Origin: Erwinia_E haradaeae_B
GTDB taxonomy: Bacteria > Pseudomonadota > Gammaproteobacteria > Enterobacterales > Enterobacteriaceae
NCBI RefSeq assembly: GCF_900698985.1
Contig: NZ_LR217730.1
Coordinates: 372,001 to 436,000 of the forward strand
Direction of reading: 5' to 3'
DNA length: 64,000 nucleotides
The notes under the pieces: generated by a model
The model's database searches: none
What the model was told of the DNA's origin: nothing
The model's input: only the letters and a program-made list of their open reading frames with translations
Shown here: piece by piece, positions 1-9,879 of the stretch
Layout of the letters: every line of letters begins with the position of its first letter
How positions within the stretch are numbered: position 1 is the first letter of the stretch
Program-made: the position numbers and the translations under genes

Positions 1-1943
1 TGTATAATAGTTAAGATATAAAAATATACTCAATGATATAGTACAGTGCTATTCTGAAAGGAATATATTATAAAAATATCTCTCAATAGCATAATTACGT
101 ACACAATGTTGAGCCTCATAATTTTTATGTTTTTATGAGAATAATACATAATAATTCATGATTTTAATGGTTTTTTGTAAAACACTATCCTTTATATATC
201 TAGTGGTTTCTATTTTTTATCTTAGTCACATATATTACTATTCATGTATAAATAATATTTTTATTATGGCTATAATTATAAAAAGTTATGGTTCTTCTTA
301 AGCTTCTTTTAGTATATTACATCTATTTAGTTAATATTTTTATCTTATATATCATGCATTAAATAATAATATTGCATTTTTGTTTATGCTTTAATTGATG
401 TGAGTAAAATCTAGTTCTTTATATAGGTCAAGGTTTAGTGGATTTTGATATAATCTTCTTGCGTTACTATGTAGTAATATCTATCTAGTAATAACTTTTT
501 GTGAAATCGTATGCAAAGAAAATTAATATCTGTAGATAAAAGTTATTACATAAAAAATAATTTTTATATCCGTTATACTAATAAAATTATTGTATTAAAG
601 ATCATGAACAACGTTAAGAATATTGTATGTTTTTTATTTTGATATTTTTTTCGTTCATTCTATATTGAGAGAAATACTCGTATGGTTGATAGTAGAAATC
701 AGTTATTTGTGTTTTTTAAAATCCTTGCGTTATGGAATATATTTGCATAAGAATAATTGAATTAATTAAGTTTTTTTTAAATCGTAATATATTTTTCTAT
801 ATGAAAAAAATAGAAGATCAATTAGGGTCACTATTTATACAATACACATCTGCACTACACGCAGAGCTCTTGTGTAGATTATCGTCTACACGAAGATTGT
901 ACTATTAGTAAATAGGATTTTTAGTATTCAAGGAGGATATATTACTAATTATATTAAGATTATATTTTTTATAAAAATTATTATATTTTAAATTTTTACT
1001 TTTTAATTAACAGATATAAAATCTGAGATAATATATTTAAATTGTAAAATAAGAAAATAGTCATTATAAACTTTTATATTAATAATGAAAATTATTGAAT
1101 AACTTAAAATTAACAGTGAGTTAAAGTATCTTGTAGAGAAGTACTATTCTCATGATAATGTGATCTTTTATAGTAGTTATAGAGAGCAATATAGTATGAG
1201 TTTTTAATAACAAAGCTCTGAAACTATATCTATTACTTTTCTGTTCATCTCCTTTAATATAATAAATAAGTGCACGCTAAATGTTAATTTATAATATAAT
1301 ATTCAATTAGATGAAGATTTATTGCCATTCTCTTGTTTTGTAATATACAAAACAATATAAAATCAGGTGAAGCTACCTCAATAATGAAATAGTTATTAGT
1401 AAGTAATCGCATAATATTTATACTGAACATATATGATTATAGAAGGCTATGCTTTATTATTTTTGAAGATTATTGGTATGTTTATGATACATCCTTATAT
1501 TATGAAGAATGATTTCGATGTTAGAAAAATTTATCAGATTTTACAATTCACACTATAAATTTAGAGAATTTTTAACTACGCATGAAGATGTTCTGGTGTA
1601 AATATATAATTTAAGAATGTTTCTTGGAGATATTAAGGTTTATTTGGGACAATATTTTTATATTGTATAGGTATTTTTATTGATAATTGCAAGGCGAGTG
1701 TATTGCATTAAATTGTAACTATTTATTTTCTAAATCACCAGCATATTGATTTTATCGAATATGTCATAGAATGCAAAATATGAGAAGAGCTAGCTAACTA
1801 TTAGTACTGTAATATAAATTCATGTTTTTAGTATACTTTTTTGATAGATAACATCACACGGAGTCTTATAATGAATAATTTATATTATAATATAAAAATA
1901 TTCATTATATTAGTTGATTGGATAGTAAGTGTTAAAGTGTCGA
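1..1943. other. Gene-less AT-rich stretch upstream of mrdA
   Basis: No open frame of useful length and no recognisable tRNA was found. In E. coli the genes before mrdA are rsfS and rlmH, but I could not read remnants of either here. The only notable element is a GC-richer patch around 850-935 with competing inverted repeats and an AGGAGG sequence (930-935) that is not followed by an ATG. It is most likely eroded former coding DNA. Confidence 0.6.
855..891. repeat. Competing inverted repeats (three arms)
   Basis: CTACAC (855-860), GTGTAGA (872-878) and TCTACAC (885-891) can pair in two mutually exclusive ways: arm 1 with arm 2, or arm 2 with arm 3 (7 bp, 6-nt loop). The patch is clearly less AT-rich than the surrounding DNA. 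An AGGAGG lies 40 bases further on. No gene follows for about 1 kb, so this may be a leader fossil or chance. Confidence 0.4.
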
Positions 1944-3803
1944 ATGAAATTAAAAGATAACTCCTTTCATGATTATGGTGCTAAAAAAAAACTATTTGTT
2001 TATCGTATATGTATTGCTTTTGTAGGTATTTTGTTGCTTGTTTCAATATTACTCATGAATCTCTATTTTTTACAAATCATCCATTATAAAGATTATAGTA
2101 CACGTTCCAATGAAAATCGCATTAAATTAATACCAATTCCTCCTAGCAGAGGTCTTATTTGTGATAGAAATGGCATACTTTTAGCACTAAATAGAACTAT
2201 ATATCAGCTAAAAATTATACCAGAAAAAGTTGAGAACTTACCATTAATTTTGCAGGAACTCACGCCTATTGTCAATCTGACAACTAAAGAATTGAATGCT
2301 TTTGAAAAAGAGAGACGGCGGGCAAATCGCTTCACTTCTATCGTTCTCAAAACCAGTTTAAGCAATGTTCAAATGGCTAGATTTTTAGTTAATCAGTATC
2401 GCTTTCAAGGAGTAGTTATAGAAGATTATCAGCAGCGATTATATCCTTATGGATCAGTTCTTACTCATGTGATTGGATATGTGTCAAAAATTAATTATCA
2501 AGATATACAACTTTTAGAAACAAATGGTAGCTGGTCTAATTATACAGAGACCCGTAATATTGGCAAATTAGGTATTGAGCGTTATTATGAAAGTTTATTA
2601 CATGGTAACACTGGATATACAGAAGTTGAGGTTAATAACCATGGGCAAGTTATTCGTCAACTTGATAAAAGGGCGCCTCAGGCGGGTGGAGATATTTATC
2701 TGAGTATTGATCTGAAACTACAACAATATATCGCGACTCTCTTAAAGGGTAGTCGCGCTGCTGTTGTTGTAACTGACCCACGTAGTGGAGAGGTGTTAGC
2801 AATGGTGTCTATGCCTAGTTATAATCCAAATCTATTTGTAGGTGGTATTTCAGAAGACCAGTATAAGCTCTTGCTAAATAATAGTAATTGTCCATTAATT
2901 AACCGTGCTGTCCAAGGGACTTATCCACCAGCTTCTACAGTTAAACCGTATATTGCTATTGCTGCATTAGTATCTGGGATAGTAACAAATCATACTACTT
3001 TTTTTGACCCTGGATGGTGGCAATTGCCAAAGTCTGCCAAACGCTTTCACGACTGGAAGCGATCTGGTCATGGTCATCTAGATATAATCAAAGCACTAGA
3101 AGAGTCTTCTGACACATTTTTTTATCAAATTGCATATGACATAGGTATTGATCGTTTAAGTAACTGGATGAAGCGGTTTGGTTATGGGTGTCTGACTGGG
3201 ATTGATTTAGTAGGAGAAAATTCTGGTATTATGCCAACTCGTGCATGGAAAATGAATCGATTTAAAAACCATTGGTATCAAGGAGATACTATTCCAGTTG
3301 GTATTGGACAAGGTTACTGGACTGCCACCCCATTACAGATGAACAAGGCCCTTATGGTTCTGATTAATAATGGGACTATTAAAACGCCACATTTTTTTCT
3401 TTATGTTACAGAAGGGAATCATAAGGTACCATGGAATGAGATAAAGGCCGCTCCTATTTATCAGGTCAATAGAGAATATTGGGAGATCGCCAAAAGAGGA
3501 ATGTATGGTGTAGCTAATCATATCAACGGAACTGCTAGAAAAAGTTTTGCAGATGCACCATATAAAATTGCTGCGAAGTCAGGTACAGCGCAGGTCTTTG
3601 GTTTAAAAGATAAAGAAGTCTATAATGCTAATGCACTTAATGAACGCTTACGTGATCATAAAATAATGATTGCGTATGCACCATATAATCATCCACGTAT
3701 TGCAGTTACTATAATTCTTGAGAATGGCGGAGATGGTATATCTGTTGGAAAAATTACACGTCAAATTTTAGATTATTATATGATGTCTACACATCATTAT
3801 TAG
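1944..3803 (+). CDS. mrdA: Penicillin-binding protein 2, peptidoglycan transpeptidase (PBP2)
   Basis: This is the class B penicillin-binding protein that cross-links peptidoglycan during lateral wall elongation, anchored in the inner membrane. The 619-residue protein (E. coli 633) has one N-terminal membrane segment at about residues 20-42, then the dimerisation and transpeptidase domains. The catalytic SxxK motif reads STVK (Ser codon 2934, Lys codon 2943), and the KSGTAQ motif lies near 3580. The usual Gly before the catalytic Ser is Ala (PPAS rather than PPGS). I chose the ATG at 1944 because MKLKDNSF aligns with the E. coli start MKLQNSF; a GTG at 1929 in the same frame is an alternative. 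An A9 run (1983-1991) sits in codons 14-16. Its usual partner RodA, next downstream, is a pseudogene. Confidence 0.95.
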   Translation: MKLKDNSFHDYGAKKKLFVYRICIAFVGILLLVSILLMNLYFLQIIHYKDYSTRSNENRIKLIPIPPSRGLICDRNGILLALNRTIYQLKIIPEKVENLPLILQELTPIVNLTTKELNAFEKERRRANRFTSIVLKTSLSNVQMARFLVNQYRFQGVVIEDYQQRLYPYGSVLTHVIGYVSKINYQDIQLLETNGSWSNYTETRNIGKLGIERYYESLLHGNTGYTEVEVNNHGQVIRQLDKRAPQAGGDIYLSIDLKLQQYIATLLKGSRAAVVVTDPRSGEVLAMVSMPSYNPNLFVGGISEDQYKLLLNNSNCPLINRAVQGTYPPASTVKPYIAIAALVSGIVTNHTTFFDPGWWQLPKSAKRFHDWKRSGHGHLDIIKALEESSDTFFYQIAYDIGIDRLSNWMKRFGYGCLTGIDLVGENSGIMPTRAWKMNRFKNHWYQGDTIPVGIGQGYWTATPLQMNKALMVLINNGTIKTPHFFLYVTEGNHKVPWNEIKAAPIYQVNREYWEIAKRGMYGVANHINGTARKSFADAPYKIAAKSGTAQVFGLKDKEVYNANALNERLRDHKIMIAYAPYNHPRIAVTIILENGGDGISVGKITRQILDYYMMSTHHY

Positions 3804-3868
3804 AACAATTTTAGCGTATTATTTTGTTGTCTTATTCATTGAGGATAACTAACCAATAATAATTGATT

Positions 3869-4984
3869 ATGAGGGTAGAAGTATTTAGAGTTGTATGCAT
3901 ATAGATCCATTCTTTTTTGATTATGGCTGTATTATTAGTTGTGAGTCCATTAATAATATGGAGCGCTACTAGGAATAATATTGGTATGATGGTACATAAG
4001 ATGATTCTGGTTAGTCTAGGTATAGGTATGATGATACTTATGACACAGATGCCACCGCGTCTTGATGAGATATTGTTCTTTTAATTTGTCTGCATATTTA
4101 TTATTTTACTCATTTTAGTTGACGTATCGGAACAAATACATAAAGGAGCTCAATGCTGGTTAGGTCTTGGTGTGATACTTTGTTAGCTATCAGAAATAGC
4201 AAAAATATCTATACCTTTAATGGCAGATCGATGTATGAATCGTGAGATGTACCGGCCAATCATGAGTAATACTATTACTACATTAATTTTACTATTAATC
4301 CCAAATTTTTTAGTTGCGGTTTAGCCTAATCTTAGCACCTCAATACTTATTGCTATTTCTGGTTTTTTTGTGTTGTTTTTATTAGATATAAATTGGATTC
4401 GGATTATCACAGAAATATTTGTTATTGCGTCGTTTACACTTATATTATAATTTATATAGTTTTATTGCATGCATGATTATCAGAGTAATTGCATTAGTAT
4501 TTGACTTTCTCCTGACAGTGATCCGCTTGGATCAGATTATCATATTATTCAGTTAAGAATTGTCATTGGCTCTGGCGGTATTCTAGGTAAAGGTTGGCTG
4601 TATAGAACTCAATCTCATTTGTAGTTTTTTTCTTGAGAAATACACAGACTTTATCTTTTCTATTTTGACTGAGGAGCTATCATTAGTGGGAGTGGTATTT
4701 TTTATGCCCTATAGTATTACTTGTCATACATGGATTATTAATAGCGGTTCATGTAAGGAACACTTTTGGTAGGGTTGTTCAGGTGGATGCATATTAATTT
4801 TTTTGATTTATGTATTTATCAACATCGGTATAGTAAGCGGCTTTCTGCCAGTGATAGGAGTGGTTTTTTTATTATTATTTATGGTGAGTCGGCACTGATA
4901 ATTCTTATGGTTGGATTTAGTATTATTATGTCTATTCATATATATAAAAAATGCTATATTAAGAGTCTTAAAGAGACTTTATAG
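3869..4984 (+). pseudogene. mrdB: Decayed rodA (mrdB), SEDS glycosyltransferase
   Basis: Short stretches in different frames match RodA in the right order. HIDP is at 3898; the segment IIWSATRNNIGMM lies at about 3950-3990 and continues to MPPRLDE before a TAA near 4080. KGAQCWLGLGV is at about 4142, SEIAKISIPLMA at about 4192, GGILGKGWLYRTQSHL followed by an in-frame TAG at about 4575-4625, and GESALIILMVGFSIIMSIH at about 4883-4940. At least two frameshifts and several stops separate them, so no full-length RodA can be made. The position directly after mrdA is that of the E. coli mrdAB operon. Confidence 0.92.
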
Positions 4985-6158
4985 TTGCATTTATTTATAT
5001 TTACTTGGATGTGATTTCATTTGATCAGTAGATTATTCTATTATTAATAGCTATGTCAGATTAGAAAATGTCATTTTAACGATGAGTAAATTTGAAAATT
5101 ATTCTAGGCATTGAAATTAAGTAATAGATTTATAAAGTTATTCATTGCGGATAAGTTAATAAATATATTAAAAATCAAAAGAAAAAATTAGGCTAGATGT
5201 TCTTATTCTACTGTGAGAACCAAAAGAAATGAACGTCTTATTTAAAGAAGGCAGGTTAGCATTCAATATTTTCAATTTAGTATGTATATGCATATCGAAC
5301 TAGATTTAATTATATATTAAATTTTAATCTACTCTTTATTGATCGTTTAATCAGGTGGTTATGTGGAGAAGCGTGTTGAAAAAAGTCATTTTAATAGATA
5401 ATTTTACTAAATTAATATAAAGTATTTAAAAATATTACTTTCATGAGTTATCAATTTTTATTGATATTAATTTTTATGCATGGTATTAAAAAAATTTAGG
5501 CTATAATTAAATTTTCGTAATTCTATTTTGAATAAAAAATTTTTTTATTATTTAACTGACATATATTTTATACTAAATAAATAAGAAAACAAGTAAGCCA
5601 TAAGGTTTAGACATGCTCAATTATTGTTAAAATGTTAGTATTTGTAGAGTATGTTCTTGCATCAAGAATAGTGCTCCTAAAGATGATTTTTATTATTTTC
5701 AAAGAATCTATTTCGTATCATATTTTAATAAATAATGGGGTTATGTGTCAGGACTTTTGTAATTTTAATTAATCTGCATAGAGAATGAATCTTGAAGTAT
5801 GCATTTTTTATTGATAGTAACTCTATTAATCAAGAGATAGTTTTATACCATTAAGTCACAATAGTTTTTGTTATGTGAATTTTATGTCTTTTTATAGATA
5901 CATCAACTTTGGTCAACATAAAATATATTTTATAAGTTTTTGTAGTCATATGTTATGAGATGCTAGTGTTTCATTGATTTTTTTAAAGAAGATTTTTGGT
6001 GGTGCTTTAGATTAAATGATCTAATGCGTTACTCGAATAATCATGGATAGAATTTCACTTGGATTTGTAGTGTAGCACATCAGTTAAGATGGCTTTGTCA
6101 GGTTTATAGGCGGAGAAGTTAAAATTTTTATTATTAGAATATGATATAAGGTGCAGCA
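4985..6158. other. Gene-less stretch between rodA remnant and ychF
   Basis: No supported gene. In E. coli rlpA and dacA follow rodA and pth precedes ychF; I looked for DacA and Pth motifs and could not read either with confidence. Composition resembles the other eroded intergenic tracts. Confidence 0.6.
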
Positions 6159-7253
6159 ATGGGTTTAAAATGCGGAATTATTGGGATGCCAAATATTGGA
6201 AAATCTACTTTATTTAATGCATTAACTGGTGCAAATGTACAAGCTGAAAATTTTCCATTTTGTACTATAAAACCTCATAGTAAGATTTTAGCGATTCATG
6301 ATGTACGCTTAGAAAAATTAACCAAGATTGTAAAACCCCAGAGGGTCATACCTGCTACTATAGAGTTTGTAGATATTGCAGGTCTTATTAAGGGCGCGTC
6401 TCAAGGTGAAGGGTTAGGAAGCCAATTTTTAACCCATATTCGAGAAACGGAAGCTATCATCCATGTTGTTCGCTGCTTTGAAGATAATAATATTATACAT
6501 GTTAATAATAAAGTAAATCCTTTGGATGATATTAGCACTGTTAAGGGTGAATTAATTTTATCTGATTTAGAAATTTGTGATCGCACTCTGCAGCGTATTA
6601 TAAAAAAACAAGGATCCTACAAGGATGGAGATTTTAAAATTGAACGGGGTATTTATGAACAGTGTTTAGCACACCTAGAAAACTTTTCTATGCTTTCTAC
6701 TTTAAATTTAAGTGTTCAAGATCGTTATTTAATTCGTGATTCAAATTTTCTAACATTGAAGCCCAGTATGTATGTAGCTAATGTGCATGAAGATAGTTAT
6801 AAAAATCACACTTATCTTGATCAACTATATCATCTTGCCGCTATAGAATCTGCAAAAGTAGTAACAGTTTGCGCACCGATGGAATTAGAACTTTCGAAGT
6901 TAGAAAATGTTACACGTAAGGAATTTATGAGCGCATTAGGCATTCCAAGAACCAGTTTGCAGCATATCATTCAAATTGGGTATGATCTATTACGTTTAGA
7001 AACTTACTTTACCGTAGGTATAAAAGAAGTACGCGCATGGACGATTCCTATTGGTACAATAGCGTTGGAAGCGGCTGGTAAAATTCATAGTGATTTTAAG
7101 AAAGGCTTTATCCGCTCACAAACTATTTCTTTTGATGATTTTATAAATTACAACGGAGAAAAAGGGGCAAAAGAAGCTGGAAAAATACGATCAGAAGGAA
7201 AAGAGTATATTGTACAAGATGGTGATATTATGCATTTTCTTTTTAATGTATAG
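6159..7253 (+). CDS. ychF: Obg-family ATPase YchF
   Basis: YchF is a ribosome-associated P-loop nucleotidase of the TRAFAC/Obg family that prefers ATP; in E. coli it is linked to the oxidative stress response and leaderless mRNA translation. The 364-residue protein is one residue longer than E. coli YchF. The P-loop GMPNIGKST is at residues 9-17, DIAGLIKGAS is the G3/switch region, and the C-terminal TGS-like domain ends in HFLFNV as in E. coli. The G4-like motif reads NVHE where E. coli has NVNE. AAGGTG stands 5 bases before the ATG. It is a single gene flanked by eroded DNA; pth, its upstream neighbour in E. coli, is not readable. Confidence 0.96.
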   Translation: MGLKCGIIGMPNIGKSTLFNALTGANVQAENFPFCTIKPHSKILAIHDVRLEKLTKIVKPQRVIPATIEFVDIAGLIKGASQGEGLGSQFLTHIRETEAIIHVVRCFEDNNIIHVNNKVNPLDDISTVKGELILSDLEICDRTLQRIIKKQGSYKDGDFKIERGIYEQCLAHLENFSMLSTLNLSVQDRYLIRDSNFLTLKPSMYVANVHEDSYKNHTYLDQLYHLAAIESAKVVTVCAPMELELSKLENVTRKEFMSALGIPRTSLQHIIQIGYDLLRLETYFTVGIKEVRAWTIPIGTIALEAAGKIHSDFKKGFIRSQTISFDDFINYNGEKGAKEAGKIRSEGKEYIVQDGDIMHFLFNV

Positions 7254-8120
7254 AGTTAGAGACAGAGATAAAATAAATACTCATATATTATGTTGACATA
7301 TTTGTATTTTAAAATAATGTTATTTATTTTAAAAATATATATAATATATGATAAGTGTTATATTTTTAATATAATTTAATATAAATAATAGAAATATTTA
7401 ATTTTTAGAATCTTTCTATTATTTATATTAAAATCTACAATTATATTGTATTATATAGTAATCACTTTTATTTATGATAAGAATCTAAATAAATATTCAT
7501 GATATTATAAAAATAAATAATATATTATTAATGGTGAGCATTACATTATGATGTCCGCTCAATTTTAAAAAAAAGATAAAATACTCAATTGGAGTCAGTC
7601 ATTATTAGTCTAATCAATAATTGTATATTCTTATAATTATTGAAATTTATTAAAACTATTTTATAGTAAAAGTTAAATAATTTAAAAATTATCTTTAAGA
7701 ATTTTATTATTTTCTTAATATATTATGATTTTATATATACATATAGGATATATAATATAAAATAGTATAGATAATATGTATAGATTTACATTAGAAGATG
7801 AACTATCTAGTATAAAGATTAGATTAATAATTTCACCTTTTTGATACATAGATTGATAAAATTATTTTTTATTATATCATTCATAATAGTTCATTAAGTA
7901 GTCTACTAAGTACTGGATACTGACTATAGAAATAAATAGTTTTTTTTAATAAAGTTAGATAAAAATATTAATTTTGGTTTTATAGAATATATTATACTTA
8001 ATATAAAACTAAGAAAAATGAATGTACATATTTTTGATAGTGCAGGTGCAAGAATTAAAATGTATTTTAATATTTAAAAATTTATTATTTTTAAATATTA
8101 TATAGGAAATAACTATGTAG
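7254..8120. other. Gene-less stretch between ychF and hemH
   Basis: Extremely AT-rich with no frame of useful length on either strand. It lies between convergent genes. No convincing hairpin terminator was seen for either ychF or hemH. Confidence 0.6.
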
Positions 8121-9089
8121 TCAGTCGTTACAGAAAGGGATGACTAACTCTTTCATCATGTTAATGTGTGCTTCATCAGCATTGAGTGCTCGAATATACT
8201 CAAAATGTGTACCACCGGCACGAAAAAATACTTCTCTATTTTGTATGTTAATTTCCTCTAAAGTCTCAAGACAATCAGCTGAAAACCCAGGGCTAATGAC
8301 ATGAACATTTTTTATTCCTTTATTTGGTAATATTTCTAAGGTACTTTGAGTATATGGAGTTAGCCAAGGTTCATGTCCAAAGCGAGACTGAAAGGTTAGC
8401 ATTGCTGTATTTAAATTCATACTTAAGGCTTTTATAAGTAATTTAAAAGTTGCATAACAGCGCTGAGGGTAGTCATCCCCTTCATAAACAAAACGCTGCG
8501 GAACACCATGAAATGAAACAATTAAAAGATCTGGTTTACCATATTTTTTAAATGAATAATTCACTGAGGCTGCTAATGCAGCAATATAAGTCGGATTTTG
8601 CGCATAGTCACGTATAAAACAGACTGATGGTATGCTTCGGTAGTCAGAAAATACTTTATGTATTCCATCCCATACTGCTCCTGCGGTTGCACAAGAGAAC
8701 TGAGGAAATAGAGGAAGAACAATTAGTTTCTTAATTTTTTGTTTTTTTATCAGTATGTCCAGAGCACTTTTTAAGCTAGGGTTTCCATAGTTCATACCAA
8801 GCGCTACAGGGATATCTAATTTTGTAGATAATTTATAACATTGCCTTTGACTGTATACCATCAAAGGAGACCCTTCATTCATCCATATTGAGATGTACAA
8901 TTGCACTAAACGTCGCGATCGAGTAGGTAATATGATGAGGTGTAATAGTGGCCACCATATCCATCGTGGTACATCGACGATTCTTTGATCGCTCAAAAAT
9001 TGCTTAAGATATTTTTTTATGGCCTCTTTAGTAGGGGCTTCAGGTGTTCCAATATTTACTAGAAGAACTCCAGATCTATTTTGTGGCAT
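8121..9089 (-). CDS. hemH: Ferrochelatase
   Basis: Ferrochelatase inserts ferrous iron into protoporphyrin IX, the last step of heme synthesis, at the cytoplasmic face of the inner membrane. The 322-residue protein (E. coli 320) keeps the LVNIGTP N-terminus, FLSDQRIVD, the SFHGVP motif with the catalytic His, GDDYPQRC, FQSRFG and the DCLETLEEI motif with the metal-path Glu. I chose the ATG at 9089 because it aligns with E. coli residue 1 and has AAGGA seven bases upstream. A TTG five codons earlier (9104) is in frame but has no such support. The E. coli neighbour adk is not present upstream. Retention implies that the cell still makes heme proteins. Confidence 0.96.
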   Translation of the reverse strand: MPQNRSGVLLVNIGTPEAPTKEAIKKYLKQFLSDQRIVDVPRWIWWPLLHLIILPTRSRRLVQLYISIWMNEGSPLMVYSQRQCYKLSTKLDIPVALGMNYGNPSLKSALDILIKKQKIKKLIVLPLFPQFSCATAGAVWDGIHKVFSDYRSIPSVCFIRDYAQNPTYIAALAASVNYSFKKYGKPDLLIVSFHGVPQRFVYEGDDYPQRCYATFKLLIKALSMNLNTAMLTFQSRFGHEPWLTPYTQSTLEILPNKGIKNVHVISPGFSADCLETLEEINIQNREVFFRAGGTHFEYIRALNADEAHINMMKELVIPFCND

Positions 9090-9879
9090 ATATTGATCCT
9101 TCAATATTTCAATTAAACGTTAGAAATCAGTATGATGATTTTATTAAATTATATTTTATTTATTTATAGTTCTTTTTTCTGTAACTATATTATATATGAT
9201 TTTCACTTTCTCAGTGACTGTATTCAAAATTATTCTGTGGGGTGATTGTGGGTTTAATTGTATAGCTACTTCTATTAGTTTTTAAAAGTAGCTTGCGCTG
9301 TTGAATACTGGATGATTGAATCATAGGTCAATTACTTCATGACGTTTTATTTATCTATCTATAATATATCAGTAATATTTCCATTAATAACATAGAGTAA
9401 ATATTATCTATTAAAATTAAATTATATCTAGTTTATTAAAATTCTAATAAAACCGTGTCATAATTTTACTAATGTAGTTTTTAATACTATTCTTATTTAA
9501 TTTTAATAAGTAGAATAAATAAGACATTAAAATTTCTTCTTATCATAGGTGTCATTTTATACCATGATATAAAACAATATGCTGTAATATTTTATTAGTA
9601 TGATACAGCTTTTTCTAGAGTTCTATGCATTTCATAAATACTTTAAATAAGATATTTCATAGTTTATTTTTAGGTGGTTTCTTTTATTAATTACATCATA
9701 TCAATTTTATTGTTCATTTTTTATTATATCATTATAGTGGTGCGCAATGATATGGTTAAATTATTAGAGTATTTCTATAGAATATCATACTGATAATCAT
9801 CATTTAGGTAACTGTTAGGTTGTTGGTAAACTATGTGTTATCAACTTGTCTAGTGCGTTCTTAATTAAGAGTAAATTTC
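9090..9879. other. Gene-less stretch between hemH and pgi
   Basis: The region lies between divergent genes, so promoters for both must lie here, but none stands out. In E. coli adk lies upstream of hemH on the same strand; no Adk motif could be read on the minus strand. Confidence 0.55.

Noticed and set aside
4766..4984. 72-codon frame downstream of mrdA
   Set aside because: Its C-terminal part is the RodA end in the correct frame and its start is a frameshifted part; it is a fragment of the pseudogene, not a separate gene.
6000..6140. Possible pth remnant before ychF
   Set aside because: Expected from E. coli gene order, but only a few residues could be matched and they need frame changes.
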